Source of the DNA: Streptomyces sp. NBC_01669
GTDB lineage: Bacteria; Actinomycetota; Actinomycetes; Streptomycetales; Streptomycetaceae
Length of the DNA: 64,000 nt
Direction: 5' to 3'
NCBI RefSeq assembly: GCF_026339735.1
Contig: NZ_JAPEQG010000002.1
Span: 1 to 64,000, forward strand
How positions within the stretch are numbered: the first letter of the stretch is position 1; each line of letters opens with the position of its first letter. The translations under genes and the position numbers were made by a program. Shown here piece by piece: positions 17,138-26,219 of this stretch. The notes under the pieces are model-generated. The model was given only the letters and a program-made list of their open reading frames with translations. It did not search any database and had not been told where the DNA came from.

Positions 17138-17392
17138 TCAGGCATTGCGCACGGCCTGCTCGATGTCGTTGCGGTCAAGGCCCTCATTCTTCGCGTACTG
17201 CGTGATCGCTTCCTGCAGATCGCGCTCAAGGTCACGCCACGCCCGCCATGCCGTCTCGTAGGTCGTCGTCTGCGCCTCGCTCCACGGCTCAGTGGCCGGC
17301 GGCCCCAATCGCTCGCGCAGTTCCATGACCCGCACGTGCGCCTCGTCCGTCGCACGCCGCATGCCGACCAGCTCTGCCAGGGTGTCTGCCAC
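17138..17392 (-). CDS. Hypothetical small helical protein, 84 aa
   Basis: Starts at GTG 17392. The product is charged and almost wholly helical (T-D-E-A-H-V-R-V-M-E-L-R-E-R-L then W-R-A-W-R-D-L-E-R-D-L-Q-E-A-I), with no membrane segment. It converges on the phosphatase gene with only 8 bp between stops. I do not recognise a function. Confidence 0.6.
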   Translation of the reverse strand: MADTLAELVGMRRATDEAHVRVMELRERLGPPATEPWSEAQTTTYETAWRAWRDLERDLQEAITQYAKNEGLDRNDIEQAVRNA

Positions 17393-17463
17393 GCCCGAAC
17401 CCTAAAACGCCACAACCGGGCGCGCCTGCGCGAAACCGGACGGATCGGTAGTCACGCAGCGCT

Positions 17464-18204
17464 TCAGGGGTGGGCCGGGGCGCGTGGGGCGCGGCGGCGG
17501 CGGGGGGTGGCGCGTTGGGGTGCCAGGTCGGCGGGCGGTGTGCCGGGGTCAGGCAGGGGCTGGAAGGGCAGGTCGCTGTCGTGGTGGACGGCGAGGGTGA
17601 GCTGTCCGGCGGCGAGGCGGCGGGCGTCGGCGAGGGTGAGCGTGGACGCGTCGGTGATCAGCCGGTTGGTGAGGCCGTCGAGGAGCGCCAGGGCGACCGT
17701 GGCCACGTCCGCCGGGTCGCAGTCGCGGAAGTCGCCGGAGCGCAGGCCGTCTTCGACGAGTGTGGTCAGCGGTCCCAGCATCCGGGCGCGGAACTCGGCC
17801 AGGGTGGCGGCGAGTTCGGGAGATCCCGAGGAACGGATCTCCAGTTCGGCCCACAGCCGGCATTCGAGGACGTCGTCGTGGGTGAGCGGGAGTCCGAAGT
17901 CGATGAGGTCGGCCAGCCGTTGGGGCGGGGTGTCGCGGTCCGCCTGTCGGATGCGGCCTGCCAGACGGGCTTCGGCACGGGTGAGCGAGTGCGCCAGCGC
18001 GCCGGTCAGCAGCCGGTCGCGTCCGGTGAAGTGGTAGTGCACCAGGGCGCTTGAGACGCCGGCGCGGGCGGCGATGTCGGCGATGCGGACCCCGTCGAAG
18101 CCGTCCCTGGCGATCAGTTCGACGGCGGCCTGCAGGATGCCCTCCCGCGCGCCGCCGGTGGTGTCCGCGGCCGCGCCGTCGGTCTTGCTTGCCTGCTCGT
18201 TCAC
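17464..18204 (-). CDS. TetR/AcrR-family repressor, divergent to agmatinase
   Basis: A 246-aa regulator. The N-terminal helix-turn-helix spans about residues 22-66 (I-L-Q-A-A-V-E-L-I-A-R-D-G-F through V-S-S-A-L-V-H-Y-H-F). A helical ligand-binding domain follows, and then an Arg/Pro-rich tail. It is divergently transcribed from the agmatinase-permease pair with a 106-bp gap holding two matching palindromes, so it almost certainly represses both directions. By context the inducer could be agmatine, a guanidino compound or the permease substrate; this is inference. Confidence 0.9.
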   Translation of the reverse strand: MNEQASKTDGAAADTTGGAREGILQAAVELIARDGFDGVRIADIAARAGVSSALVHYHFTGRDRLLTGALAHSLTRAEARLAGRIRQADRDTPPQRLADLIDFGLPLTHDDVLECRLWAELEIRSSGSPELAATLAEFRARMLGPLTTLVEDGLRSGDFRDCDPADVATVALALLDGLTNRLITDASTLTLADARRLAAGQLTLAVHHDSDLPFQPLPDPGTPPADLAPQRATPRRRRAPRAPAHP

Positions 18205-18243
18205 GGTGTCGATCCTGGCACAGCTCTTGCCTCACTCCTCGAC

Positions 18244-18283
18244 TGACTTTAAAGTCAAGCTCCTGACCCTGACTTTAACATCA
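18244..18283. promoter_or_regulatory. Paired TetR operator
   Basis: TGACTTTAAAGTCA (18244-18257) is a perfect 14-bp palindrome. TGACTTTAACATCA (18270-18283) is a near copy whose start is 26 bp further on. Both lie between the divergent starts of the TetR and agmatinase genes, where promoters must be. The AT-rich cores stand out in this GC-rich DNA. Confidence 0.85.
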
Positions 18284-18310
18284 GGGGAACGTGCGAGGAG
18301 AGCAGCACAT

Positions 18311-19333
18311 ATGAGTCGCTACGGCGCGATGTTCGGCCCCGACATCACCTTTCTGGGAGTCGACCCCTGCACGCTGGACGAGCCGGAGACCTACGCGGAC
18401 GCCGATGTCGTGATCGTCGGCGCACCGTTCGACGGCGGTGTGAGCCACCGTCCCGGCACCCGGTTCGGCCCGGGTGCGATGCGGTCGACGGACTACAACG
18501 CGCACGACGGCTCGCGTCCCTCACTGCCGCTGCGCGTGGACGCGCTGCGTGACCTGCGTGTGCTGGACGCAGGTGACGTGGAAATGTTCGCGGGCGACAT
18601 CGAGGGCAGCATCAAGGCGATCGAGGAGGCCGTCGCGACGATCGCCGCGTCCGGCGCGGTCCCGATCGTGCTGGGCGGCGACCACACCATCGCGCTGCCG
18701 GACATCACCGGCGTGGCCCGCCACCACGGCTTCGGCCGCGTCTCGGTCATCCACTTCGACGCGCACGCGGACACCGCGCACATCGAGTTCGGGCACCTGC
18801 ACGGCCACGGCCAGCCGATGCGGCGCCTGCTGGAGTCCGGCGCGGTGCGCGGCGACCGGTTCCTGCAGATGGGCCTGCGCGGCTACTGGCCCGACGGCGA
18901 GACGCTGGACTGGATGGCCGACCAGGACATGCGCTCGTACGAGATGAGCGAGATCGTCACCCGCGGCCTGGACGAATGCGTGGACGAGGCGATGGCCATC
19001 GCACTCGACGAGTGCGACGGGGTGTTCCTGTCCGTGGACGTCGACGTCGTCGACCCGGGCATGGCGCCGGGCACTGGCACCCCTGAGCCGGGCGGTCTGA
19101 CGTCGCGGCAACTCCTGGACACCGTCCGCCGCCTGGCGTTCCACCTGCCGATCGTCGGCGTCGACGTCGTCGAGGTCTCCCCGCCCTACGACCACGCCGA
19201 CATCACCGCGTTCCTCGGCAACCGCATCGTCCTCGAAGCGCTGTCCGGCATGGCCTCGCGCCGCCGCGGCGACGCGTGGGAGCCGGCCCGGCCGCTGCTG
19301 GAGGGACGCGGCACCCGCAACCGCACCAGCTGA
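18311..19333 (+). CDS. speB: Agmatinase/guanidino-acid ureohydrolase
   Basis: A 340-aa ureohydrolase that hydrolyses a guanidino group to urea plus amine. The binuclear manganese ligands are present: H125 in G-G-D-H-T, D150/H152/D154 in F-D-A-H-A-D, and D243/D245 in S-V-D-V-D-V-V-D-P. The substrate loop G-M-A-P-G-T-G-T-P-E-P-G-G is typical of agmatinase-like enzymes. Related family members act on guanidinobutyrate or guanidinopropionate, so the exact substrate is uncertain. ATG 18311 has GAGGAGA upstream. The gene is followed by a permease, and both should be controlled by the divergent TetR protein. Confidence 0.88.
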   Translation: MSRYGAMFGPDITFLGVDPCTLDEPETYADADVVIVGAPFDGGVSHRPGTRFGPGAMRSTDYNAHDGSRPSLPLRVDALRDLRVLDAGDVEMFAGDIEGSIKAIEEAVATIAASGAVPIVLGGDHTIALPDITGVARHHGFGRVSVIHFDAHADTAHIEFGHLHGHGQPMRRLLESGAVRGDRFLQMGLRGYWPDGETLDWMADQDMRSYEMSEIVTRGLDECVDEAMAIALDECDGVFLSVDVDVVDPGMAPGTGTPEPGGLTSRQLLDTVRRLAFHLPIVGVDVVEVSPPYDHADITAFLGNRIVLEALSGMASRRRGDAWEPARPLLEGRGTRNRTS

Positions 19334-19522
19334 CCCGACTCCACCGACCGTAATTTGCACGGCGGTCGCTGTGGCGGACACCCTGCCGCGACAGCGACCA
19401 CCCTGCACATCACCCGCATCCACGCAGGCCCCCCGGTACGACCCGACCGCACCACCGGCACCGCAACGCTCCTTTGGACCGCACTCCTTGGCCCGTTCGA
19501 CCCGTATGAACCGGAGGACCCC

Positions 19523-20977
19523 GTGACCACCGCTGAACCTGCCAGAACCGCGACCGAGCTCGCGCCGCCGCCCACTTCGGGCGACGCGGTGCACATCGAG
19601 ACGCGCGGCATCGACTACATCCCCGACGACGAGCGCCACGGCCGCCCGCGCGACCTGTTCTTCGTCTGGGCCGCGTCGAATGTGAACTACCTGTCCATCG
19701 TCCTGGGCGGCACCCTGGTCCTCCTCGGGCTCAACACCTGGCAGGCACTGCTCGTCGTCGTCCTGGGCAACCTGTTCTGGGCGTTCAACGGCATCCTCGC
19801 CATCAGCGGCCCGGTCTCCGGCACCCCGTGCAGCGTGCTGACCCGCGCCACGTACGGCATCCGCGGCAACCGCGTGTCGACCGTGATCACGAACTGGTCG
19901 GTGTGCGTGGCGTACGAGGCCATCAACCTCGCCATGGGCGCACTCGCCGGCTTCGCGCTCCTCGACCAGCTCGGCGTCGCCGTCGGCACCGCGACGCGCT
20001 GGGCCGTCGTCCTGGTACTGGCGGCCGTCACCATCGTCGTCAGCGTCTACGGCCACGCCCTGATCGTGCGCCTGAGCCCGGCGTTCACCTGGATGCTGAC
20101 CATCACCCTGACCGTGCTCGCCGGATTCGTCGTCGCGCACGCCGAGCCCGGACGGCAGCCGGAGGGCGCCCCGCACGGCGGCGACCTGCTCGCGATGGCG
20201 CTGCTCGGCTTCGCCATCATCGCGTCCGGCCCGCTGTCCTGGGGCACCGGCGCAGACTACGCCCGCTACCTGCCCGCCGACTCCTCACCGCGCGCGGTGG
20301 CCGGATGGACCACGCTGGGCGGCTTCATCCCCTCGGTCATCCTCGGCGCGGTCGGCGTCCTCGCCGGCACCGCCGTCGACATGGAAGACCCCCAGGTCTC
20401 CCTGGAGGAGATCGTGCCGGGCTGGTTCTACCCGCTGTTCCTGCTGGCGATCGTCATCGGCTCGGTCGCCAGCAACATCCTCACCATGTACAGCTCCGGC
20501 CTCGCCCTGCAAGCCGTCGGCCTGCCGATCCGCCAGTGGGCCGCCGTCCTGCTCGACGGCGTCGCCGGTGTAGCCATCACCGCGTACGCCCTGTTCGTCA
20601 CCGACTTCATCGACGCCCTCAGCCACATCCTCGAACTCACCGTCGCCATACTCGGCCCCGGCCTGGCCATCAGCGTCGCCGACCTCATCCTGCGCCGCAA
20701 CCACTACCGCGGCCCCGGCCTGCACGACGAAACCCCCACCAGCGCCTACTGGTACCACGCGGGCGTCAACTGGGCCGGCATCACCGCGCAGGTCCTCGGC
20801 ACCACCGCCGCGCTACTGTGCATCAACTCCACGAAGTACCAGGGCCCCCTCACCGACGCACTCGGCGGAGCGGACCTGTCCGCGCTGGTCGGACCCATCA
20901 TCGGCGCAGGACTGTACGCGGTGCTGTTCAAGCGGCTGTACCCGGCCCACCTCGCCCAGGCCCGCGCCGACGCGTAA
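19523..20977 (+). CDS. NCS1-family cytosine/purine-type permease
   Basis: A 484-aa membrane transporter with about twelve hydrophobic segments. N-terminal R-G-I-D-Y-I-P-D-D-E-R-H-G and F-F-V-W-A-A-S-N-V-N-Y are typical of NCS1 permeases of the CodB type. GTG 19523 has GGAGG five bases upstream; the longer open frame to 19355 lacks one. It lies 189 bp after the agmatinase stop and is closed by a terminator, so the two form one operon. It probably imports the guanidino compound or nucleobase whose breakdown starts with the hydrolase. The substrate is not determinable from sequence. Confidence 0.88.
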   Translation: MTTAEPARTATELAPPPTSGDAVHIETRGIDYIPDDERHGRPRDLFFVWAASNVNYLSIVLGGTLVLLGLNTWQALLVVVLGNLFWAFNGILAISGPVSGTPCSVLTRATYGIRGNRVSTVITNWSVCVAYEAINLAMGALAGFALLDQLGVAVGTATRWAVVLVLAAVTIVVSVYGHALIVRLSPAFTWMLTITLTVLAGFVVAHAEPGRQPEGAPHGGDLLAMALLGFAIIASGPLSWGTGADYARYLPADSSPRAVAGWTTLGGFIPSVILGAVGVLAGTAVDMEDPQVSLEEIVPGWFYPLFLLAIVIGSVASNILTMYSSGLALQAVGLPIRQWAAVLLDGVAGVAITAYALFVTDFIDALSHILELTVAILGPGLAISVADLILRRNHYRGPGLHDETPTSAYWYHAGVNWAGITAQVLGTTAALLCINSTKYQGPLTDALGGADLSALVGPIIGAGLYAVLFKRLYPAHLAQARADA

Positions 20978-20984
20978 CCCCGCG

Positions 20985-21017
20985 CCGGGACCGAGCCGCG
21001 CCCGGCCTCGGTCCCGG
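20985..21017 (+). terminator. Hairpin terminator after permease
   Basis: CCGGGACCGAG (20985-20995) pairs perfectly with CTCGGTCCCGG (21007-21017) across an 11-nt loop, starting 8 bp after the stop. There is no U tract, as is usual in Streptomyces. Confidence 0.8.
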
Positions 21018-21293
21018 GGCCCACCATCGTCCGGCGGGCCAGACGGACTCGTCGCTTTGACGAACCCATGAAAGTGCGCAGCATCCGCTCAAACTGAGCA
21101 ACCGAACCGACCATGTTCAGGACGCATGCATAGCCCTTGGTCAGGCACCCATAGGACACTCGACGCCACCCACAACCGAGACCACTCAGCCGTCCCTCTA
21201 CCCACCGCAACCGCTCACTCAAGTTGAGTAACACCAGGTCAAAGCTCTTCTCCCTGCCCACCTAGAGCAGCCCGCGACAGTATCCCCAAGTGG
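21018..21293. other. Interval between terminator and helicase, lower GC
   Basis: A minus-strand frame of about 70 codons from 21261 is open but has no homology or good start. CTCAAACTGAG and CTCAAGTTGAG form related short palindromes at about 21089 and 21213. The interval probably covers the site where the helicase lost its 5' end. Confidence 0.4.
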
Positions 21294-23873
21294 GTGGGAT
21301 TCCCCGCACGCAACACAGTGCCCGCCGGGGGTGCCCGTGCCACCGTCGTGTCAGCGACCGGCTCCGGGAAGACGATCACTGCCGCATCCGCCGCCCTGGA
21401 ATGCTTCCCCGGCGGCCGGATCCTCGTCACGGTGCCCACCCTCGACCTCCTCGTGCAAACCGCCCAGGCGTGGCGCCGGGTCGGCCACAACACGCCCATG
21501 GTCGCGGTCTGCTCGCTGGAGAAGGACGACGTCCTGGAGCAGCTCGGCGTGCGGACCACCACGAACCCGATCCAACTCGCCCTGTGGGCCGGCCACGGAC
21601 CGGTCGTCGTGCTCGCCACGTACGCCTCCCTCGTCGACCGCGAGGACATCGACGCCCCATTGGGCCAGCAGAAGGTGCGCGGGCCGCTGGAGGCCGCCCT
21701 GGCAGGCGGCGAGCGCCTGTACGGCCAGTTCATGGCCCCGTTCGACCTCGCGGTAGTTGATGAAGCCCACGCAACCGCAGGGGATGTAGGCCGGCCCTGG
21801 GCAGCAATCCACGACAACCAACGGATCCCCGCGGACTTCCGCCTCTACCTCACCGCCACGCCCCGGATCCTGGCTGCGCCCCGGCCGCAGAAGGGAAAGG
21901 ACGGCCAGGAGCTGGAGATCGCCTCGATGCGAAGCGACCCGGCAGGACCCTACGGCGAATGGATTTTCGAGCTCGGGCTCTCGGAGGCGATCGAACGGGG
22001 CATTTTGGCAGGATTCGAGATTGATGTCCTCGAAATCCGCGACCCGGACCCGATCCTGGGACTCTCGGAAGACGCGCTGCGCGGCCGGCGCCTGGCCCTC
22101 CTGCAGACCGCCCTCCTGGAACACGCCGCGGCGAACAATCTGCGCACGGTCATGACCTTCCACCAGCGGGTCGAGGAGGCCGCCGCATTCGCGGCCAAGC
22201 TGCCCGAAACAGCAGCCGAGCTCTACCGCACCGAGGCGTCCGACAAGGCGCTGAAAAACGCTGACGAGCTCCCCGCGTCGGCTATCGACGCGAAGTTCTA
22301 CGACCTGGAAGCGAACCGGCACGTACCCGCCGACCGCGTCTGGGCAAACTGGCTGTGCGGCGACCACCTCGTATCCGAGCGACGCGAAGTCCTACGCCAG
22401 TTCGCAGGCGGCATCAACGCCCAGAACAAGCGAGTCCACCGCGCCTTCCTCACCTCCGTACGCGTCCTCGGCGAAGGCGTCGACATCGTCGGCGAGCGGG
22501 GCGTGGAGGCGATCTGCTTCGCGGACACCCGCGGCTCCCAGGTCGAGATCGTCCAGAACATCGGCCGGGCGCTCCGCCCGAACCCGGACGGCACCACAAA
22601 GGTCGCCCGCATCATCGTGCCGGTGTTCCTGGAGCCGGGCGAGGACCCGGGCGACATGGTCGCCTCAGCCTCGTTTGCACCCCTGGTAGCCGTATTGAAC
22701 GGGCTGCGCTCTCATGATGAACGACTCGTTGAGCAGCTCGCCTCCCGTGCCCTGTCCCGCGGCAAGCACGAGCGCAAGGTGCACGTGAAGCGTGACGACG
22801 AAGGGCGGATCGTCGGGGCCGGCGGCGAGGACCAGGAGCAGGACGGCACCGAGGCCGCGGTGGAGTCGGCGCTGCTGCACTTCTCCAGCCCCCGCAACCC
22901 CGCCACCATCGCCGCCTTCCTGCGCACCCGCGTCTACCGGCCCGAATCCCTGGTCTGGCTCGAGGGCTACCAAGCCCTGCGCCGCTGGCGGGCCGAGAAC
23001 GAGATCACCGGGCTCTACGCCGTTCCTTATGACACGGAGACCGAGCTCGGGGTCACCACGTTTCCCCTGGGGAGGTGGGTCCACGAACAGCGCAAGGCCC
23101 TGCGGGCGGGCGAGATGGACGACCATCGCAAGGAACTGCTGGACGAGGCCGGGACGGTGTGGGAGCCGGGCGAGGAAGCCTGGGAGACAAAGCTGGCGAT
23201 GCTGCGCTCATACCACCGTGCGCACGAGCACCTTGCCCCGAGGCAGGACGCGGTATGGGGCGACGCCGAGAACGAACTCGTACCCGTGGGGCAGCACATG
23301 GCCAACCTCCGCAGAAAAGGCGGCCTCGGCAAGGACACGGAGCGGGCAGCTACCCGGGCCGCACAGCTCGCCACCATCGACCCGGACTGGAACTGCGAGT
23401 GGCCACTCAACTGGCAACGCCACTACCGCGTCCTCGCCGACCTCGCCGACACCGAACCCGGCGGCAACCTCCCCGAGATCCAGCCCGGCGTCACCTACGA
23501 AGGTGATGACCTGGGGAAGTGGCTCGCACAACAGCGAAACCCACACACCTGGGCGCAGCTCACCGGCGAGCAGCAGCAACGACTTGCCGGACTGGGAGTA
23601 AAACCCGCAGAACAGCCCGCACCCACCCCCGCCAAGGCAGGTGGTGAGCTGTCAGCGGCGTTCCGGCGGGGAATTGCGGCACTCGCGCAATACCTCCAGC
23701 GCGAAGGACACGAACGACCGGTACCGAGGAAACACGAGGAACCCATCGAGATCGACAGCCAGCAACACGTCGTGAAACTCGGCGTATTCATCAGCAACAC
23801 CAAAACCCGACACGACAAACTCACCCACGCACAACGCACCGCCCTCGCCGAACTCGGGGTGGGATGGGCGTAG
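21294..23873 (+). CDS. SF2 DEAD/DEAH-box helicase with C-terminal HA repeats, N-terminally short
   Basis: An 859-aa protein. Helicase motifs are Walker A A-T-G-S-G-K-T (21-27), V-V-D-E-A-H, L-T-A-T-P-R, G-E-G-V-D-I-V and Q-N-I-G-R-A-L-R-P-N-P. From about residue 560 come helicase-associated repeats (F-P-L-G-R-W, W-E-T-K-L-A-M-L-R, D-P-D-W-N). Family members normally have 40 or so residues before Walker A, including the R-x-H-Q motif, and these are missing here. The GTG start at 21294 has no clear ribosome-binding site, so the gene may be 5'-truncated and inactive. Relatives are at the window start and at 14.0 kb. Confidence 0.8.
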   Translation: MGFPARNTVPAGGARATVVSATGSGKTITAASAALECFPGGRILVTVPTLDLLVQTAQAWRRVGHNTPMVAVCSLEKDDVLEQLGVRTTTNPIQLALWAGHGPVVVLATYASLVDREDIDAPLGQQKVRGPLEAALAGGERLYGQFMAPFDLAVVDEAHATAGDVGRPWAAIHDNQRIPADFRLYLTATPRILAAPRPQKGKDGQELEIASMRSDPAGPYGEWIFELGLSEAIERGILAGFEIDVLEIRDPDPILGLSEDALRGRRLALLQTALLEHAAANNLRTVMTFHQRVEEAAAFAAKLPETAAELYRTEASDKALKNADELPASAIDAKFYDLEANRHVPADRVWANWLCGDHLVSERREVLRQFAGGINAQNKRVHRAFLTSVRVLGEGVDIVGERGVEAICFADTRGSQVEIVQNIGRALRPNPDGTTKVARIIVPVFLEPGEDPGDMVASASFAPLVAVLNGLRSHDERLVEQLASRALSRGKHERKVHVKRDDEGRIVGAGGEDQEQDGTEAAVESALLHFSSPRNPATIAAFLRTRVYRPESLVWLEGYQALRRWRAENEITGLYAVPYDTETELGVTTFPLGRWVHEQRKALRAGEMDDHRKELLDEAGTVWEPGEEAWETKLAMLRSYHRAHEHLAPRQDAVWGDAENELVPVGQHMANLRRKGGLGKDTERAATRAAQLATIDPDWNCEWPLNWQRHYRVLADLADTEPGGNLPEIQPGVTYEGDDLGKWLAQQRNPHTWAQLTGEQQQRLAGLGVKPAEQPAPTPAKAGGELSAAFRRGIAALAQYLQREGHERPVPRKHEEPIEIDSQQHVVKLGVFISNTKTRHDKLTHAQRTALAELGVGWA

Positions 23874-24140
23874 AGGCGGGCGCAGCAGGGCGGTGAAACC
23901 GGACACGTCATACCGACCAGCAACCAACTGACCCGCATCATCACCAAAAAACGTCAGCCCCAGACCGGCATACGTGTCACCACTCGAATCACCAACCACA
24001 ACAAGCTGAACACAACAAACCCCACACCTGACGCACTGAGAGGGCGTTAAGTCCCATCTCTCTGGGTTCGTGATCGCTCGTTCGTGTGACTGGTTGCCGT
24101 TCGGGGCGGCGATTGGGCATGTGCATGCTCGGATATCGGC

Positions 24141-24995
24141 ATGGAGCGTGGGCCGTATCCGAGCGACTTATCGGACGAACAGTGGGCGTTGATCGAGCCG
24201 ATGATCTTGTCCTGGAAACAGGACCGTGTGGCGCGGTCGGCGACCAAGGATCCCGGGACCTGTGATCTCCGGGAGGTCGTGAACGCGATCTTCTACCAGA
24301 ACCGGACGGGCTGCCAGTGGCGCTACCTGCCCCATGACCTGCCCGCCTGGTCGGCGGTGTTCTATTACTTCACGCTGTGGCGCAAGGACGGGCTCGACCA
24401 GCGGATCCAGGAACTCCTGCGCTGCCAAGTGCGGGAGAAGGCCCACCGATTAGAGGACCCGTCCCTCGTGGTCATCGACACCCAGTCCGTGCGCGCGGCC
24501 GCGGGAGTCCCGAAAACCACGACGGGACTGGACGCCAACAAGCGGACGCCGGGGCGCAAGCGGGGACTGGCCGTCGACGTGCTGGGACTGATCATCGGTG
24601 TCGTCGTCCTGGCCGCCTCCGCGCACGACAACGCCGCCGGGGTGGCCCTGCTCGACCAGGCAGCGGATCGGTGCGGGATGCGCCTGGAGAAGGCCCTGGT
24701 GGACCAGGGATTCAAGGACGAGGTCATCATCCACGGTGCACTGCTGGACATCACCGTCGAGGTCGTCCGCCGCAACCCGGAGGACCAAGGCAAAGGCTTC
24801 GTCCCACAGCCGAAAAGGTGGGTGGTCGAGCAGGTCAACGGCACGTTGATGCTGCACCGGCGCCTGGCCCGCGAATACGACCACCGGCCCGACAACGCCG
24901 CCTCGCGTGTCTACTGGGTCTCCACCGCGAACATGACCCGCCGCCTCACCACACCCGCACCAGCCTGGCGCGATGACCTTCAGGTGGCAGCGTGA
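24141..24995 (+). CDS. IS5-family transposase
   Basis: A 284-aa DDE transposase of the IS5 group. The N-terminal DUF4096-like region reads Y-P-S-D-L-S-D-E-Q-W-A-L-I-E and G-C-Q-W-R-Y-L-P. Catalytic motifs include V-V-I-D-T-Q-S-V and L-A-V-D-V-L-G-L. The C-terminal part has the K-R-W-V-V-E-Q-V-N-G and R-R-L-A-R-E-Y-D pattern, with Q in place of the usual R and V in place of F in the common W-V-V-E-R-x-x-x-W signature. It overlaps the passenger gene by 4 bp (ATGA-type), implying coupling. Confidence 0.9.
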   Translation: MERGPYPSDLSDEQWALIEPMILSWKQDRVARSATKDPGTCDLREVVNAIFYQNRTGCQWRYLPHDLPAWSAVFYYFTLWRKDGLDQRIQELLRCQVREKAHRLEDPSLVVIDTQSVRAAAGVPKTTTGLDANKRTPGRKRGLAVDVLGLIIGVVVLAASAHDNAAGVALLDQAADRCGMRLEKALVDQGFKDEVIIHGALLDITVEVVRRNPEDQGKGFVPQPKRWVVEQVNGTLMLHRRLAREYDHRPDNAASRVYWVSTANMTRRLTTPAPAWRDDLQVAA

Positions 24996-25390
24996 ACGTC
25001 GTCGAACTGCTGGCGGACCTCCAGGCCCGCCACGACGAGGCCACCACTCGGGCCGGCGAACTGCGCGACCAGATCGAGCACCTGACGGCCGCCCTGACCG
25101 AGACCGAGGCCCGTCTGACGGACCTCGCCACGACCCGGAAGGTCATCGCGGAACTCGTACCGACCGGAGGCGAACCCGAACCGCCCGAGTCGGCCAGCGC
25201 CTACCAGGCCATCCTGAACGCCTTCAACAAGCACCCCGACCAGGCATTCCGAGTACGGGACCTGCACGAACTCCTCGGCATGCCCACCGACGACCCGGCC
25301 ATGAATGTCTCCCGCAGCCGCCTCGGGCGCCTCACCCGCCAAGGCTTCCTCACCCAACCCGGACGAGGTCTCTACCAGAAACGGACTTAA
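24992..25390 (+). CDS. IS passenger protein with coiled coil and winged-helix tail
   Basis: The 132-aa product has an N-terminal coiled coil (V-V-E-L-L-A-D-L-Q-A through A-L-T-E-T-E-A-R-L). A small winged-helix-like C-terminus follows (F-R-V-R-D-L-H-E-L-L-G then R-L-G-R-L-T-R-Q-G-F-L). It lies inside the terminal repeats and is coupled to the transposase. It is probably an accessory DNA-binding factor of the element. A distant cousin of its C-terminus occurs at 27901-28062 beside another IS5-type remnant. Confidence 0.75.
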   Translation: MNVVELLADLQARHDEATTRAGELRDQIEHLTAALTETEARLTDLATTRKVIAELVPTGGEPEPPESASAYQAILNAFNKHPDQAFRVRDLHELLGMPTDDPAMNVSRSRLGRLTRQGFLTQPGRGLYQKRT

Positions 25391-25585
25391 CGCCCTCTAA
25401 AGCGGGTGTCAGCCTTCCGTCGCCCCAACTCGAACGTGCTGCGGGTCTACGGCTGCCGTCCGGGCAGTCCAGCAGTCAGTGCCACTCTGACCCAGCGGTC
25501 AGAGTAAAAAATGAGCAGGTGGTAGATCTCGCGTAGCCTATCGGGTGCAGTGCCTGCGGGAGGCGCGGGCCGCAAGGAGCAAGGC

Positions 25586-25942
25586 ATGATCCATTCAGCC
25601 GATATCCGCGAGTGGCGCAACCGGGACGTGATCGACCCCAAGGGACGCAAGATCGGAGCCCTGGAAGCGGTCTACGTTGACACCACCACCGACGCGCCGA
25701 CCGTGGCCACCGTCCGTACCGGACTGCCGACCCGGCACCGACTCGTCTTCGTGCCCCTCGACGAGGCAACTCTGGGCCCCGGGTACGTGAAGGTGGCGCA
25801 CGCGAGAGGGCTGGTGAGGAAGGCGCCGTCCATGGGCATGGATGACGTCCTGCCGGTCGAGCGGGAAGAAGAGGTCTTCAAACACTACGACAGGCCTTAC
25901 AAGCCTGGCGCTGGGCGCGGGCGCCGCCTCGCGCGCCGCTGA
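25586..25942 (+). CDS. PRC-barrel domain protein
   Basis: A 118-aa protein with a PRC-barrel core: N-R-D-V-I-D-P-K-G-R-K-I-G-A-L-E, D-A-P-T-V-A-T-V, and V-F-V-P-L-D-E-A-T-L-G. The tail is rich in Arg and Gly. ATG 25586 has AAGGAG eight bases before it. PRC-barrel proteins are a recurring part of actinobacterial stress loci. The neighbour downstream is a small membrane protein. Confidence 0.85.
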   Translation: MIHSADIREWRNRDVIDPKGRKIGALEAVYVDTTTDAPTVATVRTGLPTRHRLVFVPLDEATLGPGYVKVAHARGLVRKAPSMGMDDVLPVEREEEVFKHYDRPYKPGAGRGRRLARR

Positions 25943-26038
25943 CCAGCCTCCATCGCCAGAGTGTCGAAGCCTGACCAAATCGCTGGTCACTGCGGGGGGG
26001 CTCATCGCCCGCAGCACAGGCCTGAGGATGTGCTCACC

Positions 26039-26209
26039 ATGGCGCTTTTCCTGTTCCTGATCCTCGTGGCCATCGTCCTGGGAATCATCGGCACGGTGGC
26101 GGAGGGGCTGACCTACCTCCTGATCATCGGCATCGTGGTCTTCGTGGCAGACCTGGTCCTGTTCGGTATGCGCTGGTCCCGGCGCTCTCGTCACCACTTC
26201 GTCCGGTGA
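26039..26209 (+). CDS. Small hydrophobic membrane protein, 56 aa
   Basis: Two predicted membrane helices make up most of the protein (A-L-F-L-F-L-I-L-V-A-I-V-L-G-I-I and L-L-I-I-G-I-V-V-F-V-A-D-L-V-L). A basic tail follows (R-W-S-R-R-S-R-H-H). ATG 26039 has GAGGAT upstream. Proteins of this kind accompany stress genes in Streptomyces; function is unknown. Confidence 0.7.
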   Translation: MALFLFLILVAIVLGIIGTVAEGLTYLLIIGIVVFVADLVLFGMRWSRRSRHHFVR

Positions 26210-26219
26210 TGGGCTAAAA

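Larger units (their letters stand above)
24039..25398 (+). mobile_element. IS5-type element with passenger gene
   Basis: Perfect 16-bp terminal inverted repeats, AGAGGGCGTTAAGTCC at 24039-24054 and its complement at 25383-25398, enclose a transposase gene and a second small gene. The bases beside the ends read TGA and TAA, compatible with a TNA target but not an exact duplication. The element looks intact. Confidence 0.85.

Noticed and set aside
18521..20176. 551-codon minus frame opposite agmatinase and permease
   Set aside because: Low-complexity antisense shadow; the plus strand has clear domains.
20746..21261. 171-codon minus frame into the permease gene
   Set aside because: Only the first 70 or so codons lie outside the permease; no homology or start signal.
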